A stretch of DNA of 64,000 nucleotides from an uncultured Pseudomonadota bacterium (GTDB lineage: Bacteria; Pseudomonadota; Gammaproteobacteria; CAJXQU01): the NCBI GenBank assembly GCA_913058255.1, contig CAJXQU010000005.1, positions 110,418 to 174,417 on the forward strand, read 5' to 3'. The notes under the pieces are model-generated. The model searched no databases. It was given only the letters and a program-made list of their open reading frames with translations, and had not been told where the DNA came from. Numbering within the stretch: the stretch's first letter is position 1; every line of letters starts with the position of its first letter. Both the position numbers and the translations under genes were made by a program. Below are positions 63,001-64,000 of this stretch, in pieces.

Positions 63001-64000
63001 CTAATAACAACCCTTTTTGATAGTTATCAGGTTCTTACCCAAAACCTCACACCTAAAGTTGTTCCTCATTTAGCTAGTTATGCGGATTTTGTGAGATGGG
63101 AACAGGAGCTATTAAAAGATGAAGAGTGTGAAGCTCATCGAAATTATTGGAAAAACCAATTATCCGGTGAATTACCAGTACTAGCTTTACCCTTTGACCG
63201 TCCTCGACCTGCATCGCAGCGTTTTAAAGGCTTAACCTGTCAATATCATTTGGATGCGAATTTAAGCCAACGACTAAAAGTCTTTGCTCAAGCGCAAGAG
63301 GTCAGTTCAGCCGTATTACTCTTGGCTATTTTCAAAACGCAACTTCATCACTATTCTGGTCAGGATGATATTTTAATTGGTTTACCTACCGCTGGTAGGC
63401 CACAACCTCGATTCAATCAGTTGATAGGCTACTTTATCAATATGGTGGTGATTCGTAGTTGCCCAACCAATAAAAAAAGTTTTTCTACTTACTTAAAGGA
63501 ATTACAAGACAGCATGGTTTGCGCGTTAGATCATGCTGAATATCCTTTCCCATGTGTGGTCTCGGATCTAAGTATTCAACGTGACTCAGCACTATCTCCA
63601 TTGTTCCAAGCATCATTTGCTTTCCAAAATTTTATTCAAGCAAATGCTTTAAACGACTTTAGCAGCCGTTATCAACGAACACTTGATGTTGAGATGATGG
63701 ATGATCTTCATCAGGAAGGTGAATTCGATTTGGCATTAGAAGTTTATGAACAGGAAGATCATTTTCTGTTAAACCTGAAATACAACCCGGACCTATTTGA
63801 TGAGTCGACTATAGAGCGGATGTTAGGCCATTTTAATAAACTGGCAGCAGAAGTGGTTGCCAGCCCAAATAAGACGCTATCAAGTTATGAGCTATTCTCC
63901 GCGATTGAAAGAAATCAACTCCTAGTTGACTGGAATGACACGCAATCGGATTATCCCCAAGGCCAATGTATTCATGAATTGTTTGAATCGCAGGTGGAGC
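51064..64000 (+). CDS. trans-AT polyketide synthase / non-ribosomal peptide synthetase, 3' truncated by window
   Basis: One uninterrupted frame of at least 4312 codons, open at the right edge; an in-frame TAG four codons upstream makes ATG 51064 the first start. Domains by residue: two winged-helix-like stretches (1-80, 130-210); AprA-like methyltransferase (IADMGCGDG 280-288, SFLDHDR 369-375); GNAT-like decarboxylase (507-704, QACWP); ACP1 (Ser759); KS1 (834-1266: Cys1001, His1136, His1181); linker without AT; DH1 (His1487, Asp1661); KR (1980-2165: Ser2113, Tyr2126, LMD suggesting B type); C-methyltransferase (LEIGAGTGGTT 2425-2435); ACP2 (Ser2688); KS2 (2786-3200: Cys2941, His3076, His3116); linker; DH2 (His3420, but Asn3592 for Asp); ACP3 (GLNS, Ser3740); condensation domain (3838-4280, HHVICDG); adenylation start (HELFESQ). 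Function: a methylated acyl starter extended twice, then joined to an amino acid. Confidence 0.93.
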   Translation, partial: MLDLINRYAHGFVAVPVIMVCQQQGLFQHLKSKKSSSLDELVKSLSANSGHLQVALRLLESMEWIGRDAKGHYYLTGKFSELEPLPQSISELTSFPMISYLSGQSQRQLKQQLNEVRQQWPCSEPVLADFIDGTWVLPLWLALKQQHMLGENNKVIQFDKSPRSVKRELTALFIQQGWAELRDKGKALYLTDIGQFLYERISITAVTVSYAPLLQRLPELLFGDVDKVFMRDEAGYETHVDRHLNVKGSGFQHQKYFTDLDAIMQSVFDQSDYNTQPKYIADMGCGDGSLLKRLYQFVQNKTERGKVLQQFPLTLIGIDFNEQALQETTITLGSIPHMSVKGDIGDPEQLLMDLVAKGINADEILHVRSFLDHDRPYIPPQQTDDVEVRAGLSYSGVYVDEVGQAISAPMMVQSLVEHLKRWRNVINHHGLIILEVHNMEPHVVANNLDLSESLHFDAYHGFSKQYLVEADVFLMSLAEAGLFPDIEHLKTYPKTLPFNRISLNHFRPQPYSIRHPRQDDIVALVELEQACWPVELQASIEILRARIQDYPNGQCVIEQDCQIIGVVYTQRIHDVDALKQTSYADLAHIHQADGVIFQLVALTVHPDKQHLALGDQLLEFMLCRAKLQNGVETVVGVTRCKDYQNHTSVPIETYIQQEDTQGRLIDPILRFHQRHGAKIQQLIPNYRPQDSDNECHGVLIQYDIDQPLKQAAAENKIEPTMVDTKAIAATVKKAILRLLGERQSAFITTQPLMEMGLDSMDLLELRILLGKEFNQKLDPVFFFQQRTADAISNYFIQQNDSVQRGQEKIQIDYVPDIQSTLTNKDKGSASENTDIAIIGLACRFPKAANAEQFWDLLETQQSAISELPSWRWQWPEEVDLEGVTKGVQWGGFIDDMSCFDASFFRVSPKEAELMDPQQRLLLELSWETFEAAGYNPIKLREQAIGVYIGACHFEYRTLLEKYLGSIGDGHLATGTSASILANRLSYYYHFSGPSLVIDTACSSSLVAIHEAVHAIQAGECEQALAGGVNLICSPTNTLSFHKAGMLAEDGSCKTFDKAANGYVRGEGAGLILLKPLHQAIRDNDRISGLIKGSAINHGGEASSLTAPNPDAQAELLIKAYKQANVPIETINYIETHGTGTPLGDPIEIQGLKQAFGQLANNNEILPEAYCGLGALKTNIGHLEGAAGVAGVIKTLLSIEHQTMPSNIQFNELNPHIDLSNSPFYILNESKIWSQEKDKQNNTIPRRAGVSSFGFGGGNAHIIVEEYVAREENERLIADTRGPYLVVLSAKTDKQLQVIASNLQTYLIKQEEPSSSFINDLTYTLQVGREAMEERLGLIVTSQEELQVKLQSHLAGEDDIEGLYRGQVKGNKETLSVFTADEELQEAISKWMEQEKYAKLLELWVKGVPVDWSKLYDDVKPRRISLPTYPFAKEQYWIEPTKSAELMLLGEGVVPIYLHPLVHRNTSTLSAQRFSSRFTGDEFFLTDHQVQGQKVLPGVAHIEMARVAITQAVDVELDGVQATFQLNNIVWANPIIVGSTSQEIHINLFPEADEKIAYEIYTERKGNEQELVVHSQGVVSFIPTNQPPSLNLLELQTRINKEPLTSEQCYARYKVMGIDYGPSHQGIESLKIGEHEVLARLILPTSMLATKELFVLHPSLLDAALQASIGLNNVRGSKPMLPFALDSLEVLGVLTNSIWVWVRYAEGSSASDKVQKLDIDLCDDDGKVSVRMSGFSSRVLDGSISKVSQQDKSVFEVVEPPVGLLTLSPVWNVVKELDIYRVSIEAEAHVLIIGAVEQQAEQIKKHYPQAKTLEIDINDNHDVLVERFKAESEFGHIIWSVPDMPFESQQIEGLIQGQNSGVMLLFKAIKALLTLGYGEQDLSWTVITTDTQAVFKASKVNPMHASVQGLIGSLAKEYAHWKIRLVDIEAKTDCPVHNLLTLPYNAQGNSLAYRDNTWFQEDLIPVHKFQKEPSHYKTKGVYVVIGGAGGLGEVWSRWMIEHYQARIVWIGRREQDEAIQKALEALSALGQAPIYIQADATDQGALEKAYQQIKQTYSQINGVIHSAIVLMDQGLAKMDEARFQASLKAKIDISVRLAQVFKKEDLDFVLFFSSVQSFIKAAGQSNYAAGCTFKDAFSHRLAQDWSCMVKVINWGYWGSVGVVTERHYRDRMAQTGIGSIEPEEGMEVLEQLLNGSLDQMVLIKTLKPNVVQELNKDEWLTLYSNDLPNQIVDLQHVLVEQDQAMGRVLSTDDSKSSEMNILLHKLLISHLQALNIFKEKTLTESKKTDFFTARYEGWIKESISVLQSGYYLEKDVDLNTLLDKSDLNTETLWTEWEQKKKAWLGDPNLKAQAILLDVCLRALPDILSGKEQATNVLFPDSSMVLVEGIYKGNPVSDLFNEKLGQTLLAYIQQRIEYEPRVQLRILEIGAGTGGTTASLLEKLIPFQSYIKEYGYTDISKAFLLYGEEHYATKYSYLRPQIFDVEAPLAGQAISAGQYDVVIATNVLHATKDIRQTLRNSKAVLRKSGLLLLNELSNKSLFTHLTFGLLDGWWLYEDGDLRIPGSPGLYPETWERVLKEEGFYATLFPARETHVLGQQVIVAQSDGVVRQKQAAYSDPIIIKKDLEPWVGISPKKAIKIGRNFDGKDVSDAALREKSTHYIKRLLAETLKMKSDQIDASTPLATYGMDSILIIRLTNDLRKTFDSITSTLFFEVQTVEGLVEHLFMTEKEALMRQAGVEEQSFERQEVFDEIPTSITDDQFKSNHRHVRRISSEKVNTDTQVNNILDVAVIGMSGRYPDAEDINEFWNNLKTGRNCIREIPQSRWDWKAYFDEEKGKKGKTYSKWGGFLEDVDKFDPLFFQISPQEAELMDPQERLFLEQAYKSIEDAGYTPGELSESRRVGVFVGVMNSNYAQQTSSWSIANRLSYLLNFQGPSLAVDTACSSSLTAIHLALESLYSGISECAIAGGVNLILQPSQYIGLSSMSMLSATAECKSFGDNADGFVDGEGVGAVVLKPLEKAIHDNDRVYGIIKGSMLNAGGKTNGYMVPNPNIQNNLVSETLQRANIDARSVSYIEAHGTGTSLGDPIEIAGLTKAFAQSADAKQYCALGSAKSNIGHLEGAAGIAGLTKVLLQMHHRELVPSLHSEVLNPNIDFTNTPFIVNQKLRDWEAPIIDGTTYPRIAGISSFGAGGSNAHIIVEEYIEQGAEERPMAEAGSPYLIVLSAKTEERLQAVATNLQAHLAKNEDSSLNQLSDLAYTLQVGREAMEERLGVIVSSLDELQDILQTYLGGEEDIEGLYRGQVKKNKETLSVFVSDEEFQETISKWMERGKYTKLIELWVKGLHIDWEKLYGEVKPRRISLPTYPFAKEPYWINTSKFEDQTIWAEGMGSQLHPLVHTNTSTLTEHCYRSTFTGDEFFLKDHQINGEKILPGVVYLEMACIALKQAVNLRSDDFQSHVQLSDIVWASPVVIGIEPVEMQISLFPEDEGPVTYEIYTNKEGEDSIIQSQGIVVLNSSAHPPSLNLPELQARIKQEPLTVEQCYAKYTTLGIDYGPGYQGLEAVFTDESEVLAKLVLPSSVLTTKGTFVLHPSLMNAALQASIGLWNESTLNPSLPVALDSLEIFGVCGDSQWVWLRNAQGSVSSDKVQKLDIDLCDEDGNVLVQMKGLNLQGEFSTKVEKETQCKWKFSLPSNNKKEVGYTGLNLSVEKKSKLFVLQLIANQLNKSLDEIDSESNYFNIGLNSLDITRVTQDIKHYIHKTFQPSLFFEHSTPTKLSLYLFQNYFPEIDQLVVTNRKIEQSRVALKLIEQKAPLESFSQGQLNRSKAIDLHQSNGNLKVEAGLITPLSEGQKGLWLLQNLSPDMSAYNVPITLRIKQIICIDKIKQACEFLLEQHPILKTVIEEHDGLPCQRIDEQQHLYFEHLTLKGKQAEITAYLSDMVKEPFNLSKGPLMRVHLLSCMEKDHILLITLHHVICDGISTQQLITTLFDSYQVLTQNLTPKVVPHLASYADFVRWEQELLKDEECEAHRNYWKNQLSGELPVLALPFDRPRPASQRFKGLTCQYHLDANLSQRLKVFAQAQEVSSAVLLLAIFKTQLHHYSGQDDILIGLPTAGRPQPRFNQLIGYFINMVVIRSCPTNKKSFSTYLKELQDSMVCALDHAEYPFPCVVSDLSIQRDSALSPLFQASFAFQNFIQANALNDFSSRYQRTLDVEMMDDLHQEGEFDLALEVYEQEDHFLLNLKYNPDLFDESTIERMLGHFNKLAAEVVASPNKTLSSYELFSAIERNQLLVDWNDTQSDYPQGQCIHELFESQVE

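Noticed and set aside
51064..64000. Suspicion that the giant frame hides a frameshift or several genes
   Set aside because: Frame phase is the same at the start, at both KS domains and at the window end, and no in-frame stop was met while reading through.
1..64000. tRNA, rRNA, 4.5S/6S RNA, CRISPR array or insertion sequence
   Set aside because: Reading both strands showed no T-loop pattern, no conserved rRNA stretch, no regularly spaced repeats and no transposase; a covariance-model scan would be needed to exclude small RNAs.

Overview
The window reads as chromosomal DNA of a marine, low-GC, flagellated gammaproteobacterial methylotroph, plausibly Methylophaga-like; this placement is an inference. 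It rests on an NAD-linked formate dehydrogenase, a block of archaeal-type tetrahydromethanopterin/methylofuran cofactor genes, sigma-54-driven flagellar genes and a PdsO/PdsR/PdsS set, which is typical of marine Proteobacteria. No rRNA, tRNA, CRISPR array, insertion sequence or phage gene was recognised.

Layout. 0-4.6 kb: the 3' end of an MtfA-type metallopeptidase, ffh, a DUF3581 gene, a decayed gene that may be a CDP-alcohol phosphatidyltransferase, rlmB and a gamma-glutamylcyclotransferase. 4.8-10.7 kb: a two-gene formate dehydrogenase (a fused NuoE/NuoF-like subunit plus the alpha subunit), divergent from a LysR regulator, with a perfect palindrome between them. 10.8-18.9 kb: a coiled-coil membrane protein, two Sel1-repeat proteins divergent from a Ser/Thr kinase, a class V aminotransferase, and small envelope genes (SGNH-fold, retropepsin-like). 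19.0-23.1 kb: a folP-like gene, a DHPS-related gene, a DUF447 gene, mfnB and a pterin carbinolamine dehydratase, all in one direction, for C1-carrier synthesis. 24.4-31.1 kb: flgBCD and flgEFGHI, each unit with its own GG-N10-GC promoter. 31-38 kb: sbcB, an acyltransferase, glcG-glcB, a phasin and a CheW protein with an inserted zinc-binding CZB domain. 38.5-43.7 kb: pdsO divergent from pdsR-pdsS, DUF423 and an L,D-transpeptidase, facing an alanine-rich lipoprotein. 44-48 kb: a NUDIX enzyme, a small secreted protein, an aminotransferase, an HNH nuclease and mazG.

48.4 kb to the right edge is the accessory part: the start of a trans-AT polyketide/non-ribosomal peptide cluster. A discrete malonyltransferase and a Sfp-type phosphopantetheinyl transferase diverge from a region carrying a perfect 20-bp inverted repeat. 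They are followed by one uninterrupted frame of at least 4312 codons, cut by the window end. Its order is methyltransferase, GNAT-like decarboxylase, ACP, KS-DH-KR-cMT-ACP, KS-DH(variant)-ACP, condensation domain, start of adenylation domain.

How the parts fit: formaldehyde oxidation on tetrahydromethanopterin gives formate, which the formate dehydrogenase oxidises to CO2 with NADH formation. The cofactor block at 19-23 kb helps to make the carriers. The polyketide/peptide assembly line is the most promising undescribed system in the window, because its starter logic and its second module both depart from textbook arrangements.
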